Shown: piece by piece, positions 52,431 through 60,668 of the stretch
Numbering within the stretch: the first letter of the stretch is position 1
Layout: each line of letters starts with the position of its first letter
Assembly (NCBI RefSeq): GCF_001673535.1
Contig: NZ_LZLY01000148.1
Coordinates: 1-60,869, forward strand
From: Mycobacterium sp. 1081908.1
Lineage (GTDB): Bacteria; Actinomycetota; Actinomycetes; Mycobacteriales; Mycobacteriaceae
Reading direction: 5' to 3'
Length of the DNA stretch: 60,869 bases
Made by a program: the position numbers and the translations under genes
The notes under the pieces: generated by a model
Database searches by the model: none
What the model was told of the DNA's origin: nothing
The model's input: the letters and a program-made list of their open reading frames with translations, nothing else

Positions 52431-53432
52431 ATGGAGTTCGACGCGGTCCTGCTGCTGTCCTTCGGCGGGCCCGAAGGGCCGGAGCAGGTGCGGCCGTTCC
52501 TGGAGAACGTCACCCGGGGCCGCAACGTGCCACCCGAGCGCCTCGACGACGTCGCCGAGCACTACTTGCATTTCGGCGGGGTTTCGCCGATCAACGGCAT
52601 CAACCGCGCCCTGATCGCCGAGCTGCGTGCGGAACTGGACCTGCCGGTGTATTTCGGCAACCGCAACTGGGAGCCCTATGTCGAGGACACCGTCGCGACC
52701 ATGCGGGACGACGGCGTTCGCCGTGTGGCGGTGTTCACCACGTCGGCGTGGAGCGGATACTCCAGTTGCGCGCAGTACGTCGAAGACATCGCCCGGGCCC
52801 GCCGGGTGGCCGGGCCGGGCGCGCCCGAATTGGTGAAGCTGCGGCCCTATTTCGACCATCCGCTCTTCGTCGAGATGTTCGCCGGCGCCATCGCCGCCGC
52901 GGCCGAGACGGTGCCGGCGGGCGCGCGGCTGGTCTTCACCGCGCATTCGGTCCCGGTGGCCGCCGATGAGCGCTTCGGCCCCCGGCTGTACAGCCGCCAA
53001 GTCGCCTATGCCACAAGGCTCGTCGCGGCGGCCGCGGGCTACGCCGACTACGACCTGGCCTGGCAGTCGCGCTCGGGCCTGCCCCAGGTCCCGTGGCTGG
53101 AGCCGGACGTGGCCGACCATCTGAAAACGCTGGCCGCGGGGGCCGTCATCGTCTGCCCGATCGGGTTCGTTGCCGACCACATCGAGGTGGTGTGGGACCT
53201 CGACCACGAGTTGCGATCACAGGCCGAGGCCGCGGGGATGGCCTTCGCCCGCGCCGCAACGCCCAACGCCGACAGGCGATTCGCCCGGCTCGCCGCGGAC
53301 CTCATCGACGAGCTCCGGCACGGCCGGGCGCCGAAGCGGGCGGTCGGAACGGATTCGGTGCCCGGCTGTCTCGCCAGCGTCGACGGCGCGGCGTGCGGCC
53401 CGCCGCACTGCGTGGCGCGCCAACGGGATTAG
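52431..53432 (+). CDS. hemH: Ferrochelatase (coproporphyrin III type)
   Basis: 333 residues. In actinobacteria this enzyme inserts iron into coproporphyrin III on the way to haem. VYFGNRNWEPYVEDTV, FTTSAWSGYSSC, FTAHSVP with the catalytic His, and CPIGFVADHIEVVWDLDHE with the Glu are intact. The Cys-rich C terminus (VPGCLAS...AACGPPHC) fits the 2Fe-2S cluster of mycobacterial ferrochelatases. It follows inhA by 6 bases; the gene is called hemZ in M. tuberculosis (Rv1485). Its last 4 bases overlap the convergent gene. Confidence 0.95.
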   Translation: MEFDAVLLLSFGGPEGPEQVRPFLENVTRGRNVPPERLDDVAEHYLHFGGVSPINGINRALIAELRAELDLPVYFGNRNWEPYVEDTVATMRDDGVRRVAVFTTSAWSGYSSCAQYVEDIARARRVAGPGAPELVKLRPYFDHPLFVEMFAGAIAAAAETVPAGARLVFTAHSVPVAADERFGPRLYSRQVAYATRLVAAAAGYADYDLAWQSRSGLPQVPWLEPDVADHLKTLAAGAVIVCPIGFVADHIEVVWDLDHELRSQAEAAGMAFARAATPNADRRFARLAADLIDELRHGRAPKRAVGTDSVPGCLASVDGAACGPPHCVARQRD

Positions 53433-54349
53433 TCGGCCCAGGCCGAGTGCAGGATCGCGTTCACCGCGGCCATCCGCGCCGAACGCACCACCGTGGTCAG
53501 CGGGCGCAGCGCGTCGGTCGCGATCTGCGCTTGCGACGACGACTGGGTGATCCCGGCGACGATGCGGTCCGCGGGGGCGTCGGAGCGGCTCAGCCCGGCG
53601 CTGACGGCGATGATGGCGTCGACGTGTGCGGCGTTCTCCAGCACCCGCAGCGCACGCGAGGGCGCATGGTCGGGAATGCGGTGCTGCCGTGCGGATTCCA
53701 GCAGCTGCTCGACGAGCCCTCGGGGATCGTCGACGTCGGATGCGGCGGCCAACCCGATGGCGCCGAGCGCGTCCGCGGCCGAGCGCACGGCGGACCGCAG
53801 CGCGTACTCCGCGTCGCCGAGCTCGTAGTGGTGCAGCGGGGGCGAACCGGGCAGCGAGTACACCGTCCAGGCCAGCGCGCACAGTTCGGGCAGGCCCGCG
53901 TCGTCGTCGGTCCCCTCCGGATCGCCGTAGCTGAACTCGGGGACCAGCCCGACGGCGGTGGTCGGGTCGTCGGGGTTGGTGATGATGACCGCCTCGCCGG
54001 CGGCCAGCGCGTCGCTTTCGAACTGCGTTCCCGCGGCCAGCCCGCGCACGTCGCCGGGCACCGGCAGCACGACGTTGATCATCCCCCGCAAACGGCCGGG
54101 CAATCCGGGGGAGGCCGAAACCGCCGGCCGGCCAACCGCCGCGCGCAGGGTTTGCAGCAGCGTGACCGTCCCGGCGTCGTGGACATCGGGCCACGGCAGT
54201 CCCGTGTGCCCGGCGGCGACGGCATCATACGCGGTGACCGATTGCTTTGGCGCCCAAAGGGATAACGCGTCCAACACATCGTCGGGCGCGGCCTTGCCCG
54301 CGAGCCAGGCGTTGGCCCACAGGGACAGCGAGACACTGGGACACCACAT
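53429..54349 (-). CDS. Conserved hypothetical protein (Rv1486c-like)
   Basis: 306 residues, no signal peptide or clear membrane helix. A region near residue 35 (APKQSVTAYDAVAAGHTGLPWPDV) and one near 110 (PGDVRGLAAGTQFESDALAAGEAVI) are characteristic. The C-terminal half is helical. I recognise no catalytic motif, so the function is unknown. ATG at 54349 begins MWCPSVSLSLWANAW. Convergent overlap with hemH is 4 bases. Confidence 0.85.
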   Translation of the reverse strand: MWCPSVSLSLWANAWLAGKAAPDDVLDALSLWAPKQSVTAYDAVAAGHTGLPWPDVHDAGTVTLLQTLRAAVGRPAVSASPGLPGRLRGMINVVLPVPGDVRGLAAGTQFESDALAAGEAVIITNPDDPTTAVGLVPEFSYGDPEGTDDDAGLPELCALAWTVYSLPGSPPLHHYELGDAEYALRSAVRSAADALGAIGLAAASDVDDPRGLVEQLLESARQHRIPDHAPSRALRVLENAAHVDAIIAVSAGLSRSDAPADRIVAGITQSSSQAQIATDALRPLTTVVRSARMAAVNAILHSAWAD

Positions 54350-54394
54350 GATCTCGGAGTGTAGTTGTTTGGTCCGGCAAAGGCGGATTACGCG

Positions 54395-54400
54395 TATTCT
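54395..54400 (+). promoter_or_regulatory. Leaderless-type -10 box for the NfeD-like gene
   Basis: TATTCT (TANNNT) ends 6 bases before the ATG at 54407. Confidence 0.5.
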
Positions 54401-54406
54401 GACCGC

Positions 54407-54841
54407 ATGCCCGCCGCGGTGATTTGGCTCATATTCGCGCTGGTGCTTGCCGGCGCGGAGGCGCTGACGGGCGACATGTCCCTGTTGATGCTTTCCGGCG
54501 GCGCGCTGGCCGCCGCGGGCAGCACCTGGTTGGTGGGCTGGCCGATCTGGGCCGACGCGGCGGTGTTCGTGGTCGTCTCGGTGCTGCTGCTGGTCTTGGT
54601 GCGGCCGGCGCTGCGGCGGCGGCTCACGCCCGCGAAGGGGCTGCCGACCGGCATCAAGGCGCTGGAGGGCAAGAGCGCGCTGGTCCTCGACCGCGTCGCG
54701 CGCGACGAGGGCCAGGTGAAGCTGGACGGCCAGGTATGGACGGCCCGGCCGCTCAACGACAACGATGTCTACGAGCCCGGCGAACGGGTGACGGTCATGC
54801 AGATCAACGGCGCCACCGCGGTGGTGTTCAAGGACATCTAA
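54407..54841 (+). CDS. NfeD-like membrane protein
   Basis: 144 residues. Two or three N-terminal helices (about 4-70) are followed by a soluble beta-rich OB-fold of about 65 residues (GKSALVLDRVARDEGQVKLDGQVWTARPL). NfeD proteins pair with SPFH/stomatin proteins in membrane microdomains, and an SPFH gene follows 25 bases later. It lacks the serine protease domain of long NfeD. Corresponds to Rv1487. Confidence 0.9.
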   Translation: MPAAVIWLIFALVLAGAEALTGDMSLLMLSGGALAAAGSTWLVGWPIWADAAVFVVVSVLLLVLVRPALRRRLTPAKGLPTGIKALEGKSALVLDRVARDEGQVKLDGQVWTARPLNDNDVYEPGERVTVMQINGATAVVFKDI

Positions 54842-54866
54842 TCCCTCTGGAGTAGGAGGAAGCACA

Positions 54867-56006
54867 ATGGCTGGGGTCGCTCTTTTGATAGTGGCGCTGG
54901 TGATCATCGTCTTCGGGATCGTCGTGGTGGCGAAGTCCGTCGCGCTGATCCCGCAGGCCGAGGCCGCGGTGATCGAACGCCTGGGCAGATACAGCCGCAC
55001 GGTCAGCGGGCAGCTGACCCTGCTGGTGCCGTTCATCGACCGCGTCCGCGCCCGCGTGGACCTGCGCGAGCGGGTGGTGTCCTTCCCGCCGCAGCCGGTG
55101 ATCACCGAGGACAACCTGACCCTCAACATCGACACCGTGGTCTATTTCCAGGTCACCGTCCCGCAGGCGGCGGTCTACGAGATCAGCAACTACATCGTCG
55201 GCGTCGAGCAGCTCACCACGACCACGCTGCGCAACGTGGTCGGCGGGATGACCCTGGAGCAGACCCTGACCTCCCGCGACATGATCAACGGCCAGCTGCG
55301 CGGCGTGCTCGACGAGGCCACCGGCCGCTGGGGCCTGCGCGTCGCCCGGGTGGAGCTGCGCAGCATCGACCCGCCGCCGTCGATCCAGGCCTCGATGGAA
55401 AAGCAGATGAAGGCCGACCGCGAGAAGCGGGCGATGATCCTGACCGCCGAGGGCATGCGCGAGTCGGCGATCAAGGAGGCCGAGGGCCAAAAGCAGGCGC
55501 AGATCCTGGCAGCCGAGGGCGCCAAGCAGGCCGCGATCCTGGCCGCCGAGGCCGAGCGGCAGTCGCGGATGCTGCGCGCCCAGGGTGAGCGCGCCGCCGC
55601 CTACCTGCAGGCGCAGGGGCAGGCCAAGGCCATCGAGAAGACCTTCGCCGCGATCAAGGCCGGCAGGCCCACCCCGGAGATGCTGGCCTACCAGTACCTG
55701 CAGACGCTGCCGGAGATGGCCCGCGGTGACGCCAACAAGGTGTGGGTGGTGCCCAGCGATTTCAGCTCGGCGCTGCAGGGCTTCACCAAGCTCCTGGGCG
55801 CGCCGGGCGAGGACGGGGTGTTCCGGTTCCAGCCGTCGCCGGTCGACGACGCCCCCAAGCACAGCGCCGACGACGACGCCGACGTCGCCGACTGGTTCTC
55901 CACCGAGACCGACCCGGCGATCGCCCAGGCGGTGGCCAAGGCCGAGGCGATCGCCCGCGCGCCGGTGGACGGGGAGCCTGGAGCGCCGCCGCGGCTGACC
56001 CAATAG
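54867..56006 (+). CDS. SPFH/stomatin-domain protein
   Basis: 379 residues. One N-terminal hydrophobic helix (about 3-25) anchors an SPFH domain (about 25-185, QAEAAVIERLGRYSRTVSGQL, TEDNLTLNIDTVVYFQV), followed by an Ala/Glu/Gln-rich coiled coil (about 185-260, AEGAKQAAILAAEAERQ) and a disordered acidic C terminus. Such proteins oligomerise into rings that organise membrane domains and proteases. The ribosome site GGAGGAAG precedes the ATG. It pairs with the NfeD-like gene. Corresponds to Rv1488. Confidence 0.94.
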   Translation: MAGVALLIVALVIIVFGIVVVAKSVALIPQAEAAVIERLGRYSRTVSGQLTLLVPFIDRVRARVDLRERVVSFPPQPVITEDNLTLNIDTVVYFQVTVPQAAVYEISNYIVGVEQLTTTTLRNVVGGMTLEQTLTSRDMINGQLRGVLDEATGRWGLRVARVELRSIDPPPSIQASMEKQMKADREKRAMILTAEGMRESAIKEAEGQKQAQILAAEGAKQAAILAAEAERQSRMLRAQGERAAAYLQAQGQAKAIEKTFAAIKAGRPTPEMLAYQYLQTLPEMARGDANKVWVVPSDFSSALQGFTKLLGAPGEDGVFRFQPSPVDDAPKHSADDDADVADWFSTETDPAIAQAVAKAEAIARAPVDGEPGAPPRLTQ

Positions 56007-56009
56007 GCT
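56004..56009 (+). promoter_or_regulatory. Leaderless-type -10 box for the DoxX-like gene
   Basis: TAGGCT (TANNNT) ends 7 bases before the ATG at 56017 and overlaps the stop codon of the SPFH gene. Confidence 0.4.
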
Positions 56010-56016
56010 CGGGTGC

Positions 56017-56376
56017 ATGAGTGCGCTGACTTCACCGAAAACCTATGCGGCGCTTGCGGTGTTCCACGCCGTGGACGCGGTGGCCTGCGGGGTCCAGGTG
56101 GCCCCGATCAAGAAGGTTCTGGACGACGTGGGGGTGCCGGACGAGGTTCGGCCCGTGCTGCCGGTCGTGAAGGCGGCCGCGGCGGTCGGCCTGCTCTCGG
56201 TCACCCGGTTCCCCGGCCTGGCGAGGCTGACGACGGCGATGCTGACGCTGTACTTCACCCTGGCCGTCGGCGCGCACATCCGCGCACGGGACAAGATCGT
56301 CAACGCCCTTCCCGCCGCGACGTTTCTGGCCACGTTCGCGGCGATGACCGTGAAGGGCCCGGAGCGCGGCGACTAG
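56017..56376 (+). CDS. Small four-helix membrane protein (DoxX-like)
   Basis: 119 residues with four predicted helices, similar in layout to the DoxX-like family: a first helix with FHAVDAVACGVQVAPIKKVLDDVG, an amphipathic loop, then LTTAMLTLYFTLAVGAHI. No catalytic residues are visible. Physiological role unknown. Position fits Rv1489. Confidence 0.8.
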   Translation: MSALTSPKTYAALAVFHAVDAVACGVQVAPIKKVLDDVGVPDEVRPVLPVVKAAAAVGLLSVTRFPGLARLTTAMLTLYFTLAVGAHIRARDKIVNALPAATFLATFAAMTVKGPERGD

Positions 56377-56390
56377 TTGTCAAGCGTTGC

Positions 56391-56407
56391 GGGTAAGTCA
56401 TTTACCC
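56391..56407. promoter_or_regulatory. Inverted repeat directly before the MFS start
   Basis: GGGTAA-GTCAT-TTACCC has perfect 6-base arms and ends one base before the MFS ATG. It could be an operator over the transcription start or an mRNA hairpin that hides the start codon. Confidence 0.4.
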
Positions 56408-56408
56408 A

Positions 56409-57779
56409 ATGAGTCGAAAACCTGAGGTTCACGTCGCCGATAGGCGAGCGACGCACCGGTCCATCCAGGGCACGGCCATCGGCAACTTCATGGAGGCGTA
56501 CGACTTCACCCTGTTCAGCCTCGTCGCCACCCTGCTCGCGCAGACGTTCTATCCCGGAAGCAATTCCGGCGCGGGCAATCTGATCGCCACGTTCGGCACG
56601 ATGACGGCGGGATTCGTCGTGCGGCCCCTCGGCGGGTTCATCTTCGGCCCGCTCGGCGACCGCATCGGGCGCAAGCCCGTGCTGGTGATGACGATCTCGC
56701 TGATGGCGGTCTGCGGCGCCGCGACCGGCGCGCTGCCGGGCTACCACACCATCGGGATCTGGGCGCCCGTCCTGCTCACGGTCATTCGCATCGGCCAGGG
56801 ACTCTCCTCCGGCGGGGAGTACGCGGGCGCCATGACCTTCATCGCCGAACACGCCCCGGACCACAAGCGCGGGATGCTGGCCGGATTCCTGCCGGTGGGC
56901 ACGCTGGGCGGCTTCGTGGTGGGCGCGGTGCTGGTGACGGGGCTGCAGACGGTCCTGTCGAGCGCCGACATGCTGGCCTGGGGCTGGCGCGTACCGTTTC
57001 TGCTGGCCGCGCCGCTCGGCCTGGTCGCGGTGTACCTGCGCTCGCGGATCGAGGAGTCCCCCGGCTACGAAAAGGTGCACAAGGTCGCCCTGCCGATCTC
57101 CGTTCGCACCCAGTTCAAGCTGACGGTGGTGCGGCAGTGGAAAGGGCTGCTGATCTGCCTCGGGGTGGAGCTCGCCGTCACCGACACCAGCTACATGGTC
57201 AGCGGGTACGTGCCGACCTATCTCAAGAAGACCGCGGGCGTGGGGGACACCGCCGCCCTGGTGATGGTCCTCGTGGTGCTGGCCGTCCTGACGATCGGGG
57301 TGCTCGTCGTCGCGGCGCTGTCCGACCGGGTCGGGGTCAAACCGCTGATGTGGACGGGCTGCGGGCTGCTGGTCGCGGTGTCGCTGCCGGCGTTCGCGTT
57401 GATGCGGTTCGGCGGGGCGTATCCGGCGAAGTTCGCCGGCGTGGCGCTCGTCGCCCTGCCCATGCTCTTCCTGAGCAGCCTCGAGCCGGCGATCCTGCCC
57501 GCCCTGTTTCCCACCCACGTGCGCTACGGCGCGGTGTCGATCGGGTTCAACATCGCGGTTTCGGCCTTCGGCGGCACCACCCCGCTGATCGCCGAGACGC
57601 TGGTCGCCGGGACCGGCAACCCGATGATGCCGGCCTACATGCTGATGTTCGCCGGGCTGGTCGGCGCCGTCACCCTGTTCTTCGCCCCGGAGGTGGCGGG
57701 CAAGCCGTTGCTGGGTTCCGGGGCCGCGGACCTGTCGGGGCTCAGCGCGGCAGCGGCGGCACGGGCGGAGCCGGTATGA
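56409..57779 (+). CDS. MFS transporter of the metabolite:H+ symporter type
   Basis: 456 residues with twelve predicted helices. The MFS signature in loop 2-3 is PLGGFIFGPLGDRIGRKPVLV, and GTAIGNFMEAYDFTLFSLVA at the start and RIGQGLSSGGEYAGAMTFIAEHAP are typical of the MHS group (ProP, KgtP, citrate-type symporters). It probably imports an organic acid or osmolyte with protons; the substrate is unknown. Its 3' end overlaps the convergent small gene by 38 bases. Confidence 0.9.
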   Translation: MSRKPEVHVADRRATHRSIQGTAIGNFMEAYDFTLFSLVATLLAQTFYPGSNSGAGNLIATFGTMTAGFVVRPLGGFIFGPLGDRIGRKPVLVMTISLMAVCGAATGALPGYHTIGIWAPVLLTVIRIGQGLSSGGEYAGAMTFIAEHAPDHKRGMLAGFLPVGTLGGFVVGAVLVTGLQTVLSSADMLAWGWRVPFLLAAPLGLVAVYLRSRIEESPGYEKVHKVALPISVRTQFKLTVVRQWKGLLICLGVELAVTDTSYMVSGYVPTYLKKTAGVGDTAALVMVLVVLAVLTIGVLVVAALSDRVGVKPLMWTGCGLLVAVSLPAFALMRFGGAYPAKFAGVALVALPMLFLSSLEPAILPALFPTHVRYGAVSIGFNIAVSAFGGTTPLIAETLVAGTGNPMMPAYMLMFAGLVGAVTLFFAPEVAGKPLLGSGAADLSGLSAAAAARAEPV

Positions 57780-58053
57780 CGCCCGGGGCGGGCGCCGGCG
57801 CGGTGCCCGACGGCGGCGCCGGGTAGACGCAACCCGGCGCGGTCGACCCCAGGGGCGGCGGATACGGCGGCGGGGGCAGTTGGACGCGGACCGTGAAGAC
57901 CAGGCCGGTTATGGCGAAGGCGGCGATCGCGCCGAGCACCACGCCCGCCAGCCCGACGACGGCGACGACGGCCGTGGAGTGGCGGCGCGTGGGGGCGGCG
58001 GCGGGCGGCGGCACCGGGCTATGGGCGCCGAAGCTGTTGGCGTCGGAAGTCAT
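57742..58053 (-). CDS. Small Pro-rich membrane protein
   Basis: 103 residues: a short Pro-rich N terminus, one hydrophobic helix (about 27-54, TAVVAVVGLAGVVLGAIAAF...), and a Pro-rich outer tail with a single Cys (PGCVYPAPP). The family is not recognised. It converges on the MFS gene, and its start lies 94 bases from the divergent response regulator. It could be a mycobacterial mini-membrane protein; function unknown. Confidence 0.65.
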   Translation of the reverse strand: MTSDANSFGAHSPVPPPAAAPTRRHSTAVVAVVGLAGVVLGAIAAFAITGLVFTVRVQLPPPPYPPPLGSTAPGCVYPAPPSGTAPAPAPGVIPAPPVPPLPR

Positions 58054-58146
58054 GTCCAGGGACGCTACTTGGCCCCGGCCGGGCCGCAGGTTGTTTCTTC
58101 AGGCTGGCTTCAGACAGCGGCGCGGCGGCAGCCCGAGAATGAAACG

Positions 58147-58845
58147 ATGAGCGATCGAACTCCCACCAGGCAGGCGGCGGCGCGGGTGCTGGTCGTGGAG
58201 GACTCCGAGGCGATCCGCGAGATGGTCGGCGAGGCATTGGCCGACGCCGGGTACGTGACCGCGGCCCGCCCCGACGGCGCCGGGCTCGAGGACGTGTTGG
58301 AGGGGTTCCGGCCCGACCTGGTGATCCTGGATGTGATGCTGCCGGGCCGGGACGGTTTCGCTCTGATCGACGTGGTCCGGGACTGGGGTGGGGCCGGGAT
58401 CGTGTTGCTAACCGCCCGCGACGGGCTGCCGGATCGGGTCCGGGGTCTGGATGGCGGGGCTGACGACTACGTGGTCAAACCCTTCGAACTGGCCGAGCTG
58501 GTCTCGCGTGTCGGTGCGGTGCTGCGCCGCGGCGGCCGCTTGCCGTCGGTGGTTCAATTCGGCGACGTCGCCCTCGACCTGGAGGCCGGCGTCGCATCGC
58601 GATCGGGAAACCCGTTGGCGCTCACCGGCACCGAACTCAGGCTGCTGAGCTTCCTCGTGGAACAGCGCGGCCGCATCATCAGCACGGGCCAAATCCTCAA
58701 CGCGGTGTGGGGTTACGACGCCTACGACGCCAACCTGGTGCACGTTCACGTCAGCGGGCTGCGGCGCAAGCTCGAGGCGCACGGCCCGCGCGTCCTGCAC
58801 ACCGTGCGGGGCATCGGTTACCGCCTGCAGGCGGTGCGGCCATGA
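58147..58845 (+). CDS. OmpR-family response regulator
   Basis: 232 residues. The receiver domain (about 12-125) has the acidic pair in VVEDSE, phosphoacceptor Asp62 (LVILDVMLPG), Thr/Ala at LLTARD, and Lys111 (VVKPFE). The DNA-binding winged helix (about 138-230) contains LTGTELRLLSFLVEQRGRIIS and VHVHVSGLRRKLE. It is translated together with the kinase gene downstream (ATGA overlap). I cannot tie it to a named M. tuberculosis regulator with certainty. Confidence 0.92.
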   Translation: MSDRTPTRQAAARVLVVEDSEAIREMVGEALADAGYVTAARPDGAGLEDVLEGFRPDLVILDVMLPGRDGFALIDVVRDWGGAGIVLLTARDGLPDRVRGLDGGADDYVVKPFELAELVSRVGAVLRRGGRLPSVVQFGDVALDLEAGVASRSGNPLALTGTELRLLSFLVEQRGRIISTGQILNAVWGYDAYDANLVHVHVSGLRRKLEAHGPRVLHTVRGIGYRLQAVRP

Positions 58846-60308
58846 CGGGGACAACGCGGACACCATCGCTGCGCCGTCGGCTGATCGTGATGGTGCTCGG
58901 CCTGCTCACCGTGCTGCTGCTGGTGCTCGGGGTCGCGATCGATCTGGTGGTCGGATCGCAGGCCCGCCGCGATCTGCACGATCGATTGATGGCGACGGCG
59001 GCGCACGCGGACGCGTTGGCCGCCGCCAACACCCCACCCGAGCGCCTGGTCGCGCAGCTCGGCGGCGGCGGCATCCGCGCCCTGCTGATCACCCCGGATG
59101 GAACCAGCTACGGCGACCCCGCGATAAGCCCCGACACCACGGCGGGGGCGACCGAGCTGCCGCCCGCGCCGCCGTGGGGCCCACCTCCGCCGTGGGGGCC
59201 GCCTCCACCACCGCCACCGTGGGGCCCACCGCCGCCACCGCCCCCGGACGCCACCGCCGCGGTCATCGTGCACCCGCTGAACACCGGGGGAAAGGTGATC
59301 CTGGTTGCCGACACGACCCAGACGACCGCGCTGCTTCACCGGCTGCGCGAAGTCATGGTGGTGGCGAGCTTGGCCATCCTCGCCGCCGCCGGTCTGCTGC
59401 TCATCCTGGTTACCGGCGCCGCGCTGCGTCCCCTTGACCGGCTCACCACCCTGGCTCGGTCCATCACCACCGGCGACCGGGGTAGGCGACTGCGTCCCGA
59501 CCGCCCGAACACCGAATTAGGCCGCGCCGCTGCGGCTTTCGACGGCATGCTCGACGCACTGGAAGCCTCCGAGGACCGGGCCCGGCAGTCCGCCGCGTCC
59601 GCGCAGCGCGCCGAGGCGGCCACCCGGCGGTTTCTCGTCGACGCCGCCCACGAGCTGCGCACGCCGATCGCGGGCATCCAGGTCGCCGCCGAACAACTCC
59701 TCGCCAACGCCGGCCAGGACGAATCCGACGACGCGGCCCGCGGTCAGTACCGCCGCGCCGGCCTGCTGCTGTCCGACGCCCGCCGCGCCGGACGCCTGGT
59801 GGCCGACATGCTGGACCTGAGCCGCATCGACGCCGGGCTGCCGCTGGACCTGCAGGACGTCGACCTCGCCGCCCTGCTCGACGCCGAAGCCGACCGGGCG
59901 ACCTTGCTGGCGCCGGGGATCACGGTCATCCGGACCGGCCTGGACGAACTCGCGGTGCGAGCCGACCCGACCCGGCTGGCGCAGATCCTGTCCAACCTGC
60001 TCGACAACGCGCGCCGGTACACCCCCGCTGGCGGCGCCATCCACGTCGACCTCCGCTCGACCGACCACGCCGCCGAGGTGACCGTCACCGACACTGGCCC
60101 GGGCATCCCCGACGACGAGCGTGACCGCATCTTCGAGCGGCTGGTGCGCCTCGACGCCGGGCGCGCCCGCGACCACGGCGGTGCCGGGCTGGGCCTGCCG
60201 ATCGCCAGGGCACTGGCGCGCGCCCACGGCGGGGAGCTGGTGTGCCTGCCGCGCGAGGGCGGCGCCCAATTCCGGCTCAGCGTGCCGCTCGAGGCGGCCG
60301 TGAATTGA
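58842..60308 (+). CDS. Sensor histidine kinase with Pro-rich sensor insertion
   Basis: 488 residues. Helix 1 (about 15-37) and helix 2 (about 170-193) bracket an external sensor region of about 130 residues. That region contains a run of WGPPP-type repeats (about 107-130). HAMP (about 195-250), then the H-box with His270 (DAAHELRTPIAG), N-box (LLDNARRYTP), and G boxes (DTGPGIP, GGAGLGLPIA) follow. It should phosphorylate the regulator encoded just upstream. The signal is unknown. It ends at a hairpin terminator. Confidence 0.93.
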   Translation: MTGTTRTPSLRRRLIVMVLGLLTVLLLVLGVAIDLVVGSQARRDLHDRLMATAAHADALAAANTPPERLVAQLGGGGIRALLITPDGTSYGDPAISPDTTAGATELPPAPPWGPPPPWGPPPPPPPWGPPPPPPPDATAAVIVHPLNTGGKVILVADTTQTTALLHRLREVMVVASLAILAAAGLLLILVTGAALRPLDRLTTLARSITTGDRGRRLRPDRPNTELGRAAAAFDGMLDALEASEDRARQSAASAQRAEAATRRFLVDAAHELRTPIAGIQVAAEQLLANAGQDESDDAARGQYRRAGLLLSDARRAGRLVADMLDLSRIDAGLPLDLQDVDLAALLDAEADRATLLAPGITVIRTGLDELAVRADPTRLAQILSNLLDNARRYTPAGGAIHVDLRSTDHAAEVTVTDTGPGIPDDERDRIFERLVRLDAGRARDHGGAGLGLPIARALARAHGGELVCLPREGGAQFRLSVPLEAAVN

Positions 60309-60310
60309 GG

Positions 60311-60355
60311 GAGCGGTGGTCGCCCCAACCGGATTGATTGAGGCGACCACCGCTC
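60311..60355. terminator. Hairpin terminator after the kinase gene
   Basis: Perfect 14-base arms (GAGCGGTGGTCGCC at 60311-60324 and its complement at 60342-60355) with a 17-base loop. It lies between the kinase stop (60308) and the convergent Pro-rich gene (60379). There is no T run. Confidence 0.7.
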
Positions 60356-60378
60356 GTCAGTGCCCTGGACGGCCAGCG

Positions 60379-60633
60379 TCAGAATCCCGGCGGCGGTGGA
60401 GGTGGTCCGCCGGGGTGCTGCCCAAATGGTCCACCCGGTGCACCGGGCCCGGGCGGGGGAGCCCCGAACGGTCCGCCCGGACCCCCCGGACCAGGCGGCG
60501 GCGGCCCGGGTTGGCCGGGCGCCGGTGGCGGGGGAGGGGGATCGGCGCTGGCCACCGCGGTGCCGAAGCCGGCCGCGGCGATCCCGAGGGCGCCCGCGAG
60601 TAACGAGCCGGCGACCGCTTGCTTGATGTTCAT
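60379..60633 (-). CDS. Exported Pro/Gly-rich small protein
   Basis: 84 residues. Signal peptide about 1-31 ends in AVASA-DPPPP; the mature part is almost only Pro, Gly, Ala and Phe (GGPFGAPPPGPGAPGGPFG). ATG at 60633 is chosen because AGGAGA lies about 8 bases upstream, and it gives a clean signal peptide MNIKQAVAGSLLAGALG. Function unknown; probably surface or wall-associated. It is followed upstream by a second Pro-rich protein end. Confidence 0.8.
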   Translation of the reverse strand: MNIKQAVAGSLLAGALGIAAAGFGTAVASADPPPPPPAPGQPGPPPPGPGGPGGPFGAPPPGPGAPGGPFGQHPGGPPPPPPGF

Positions 60634-60668
60634 TGTCGATTTCTCCTGTTCGTTGGTGCCGTTTGTGG

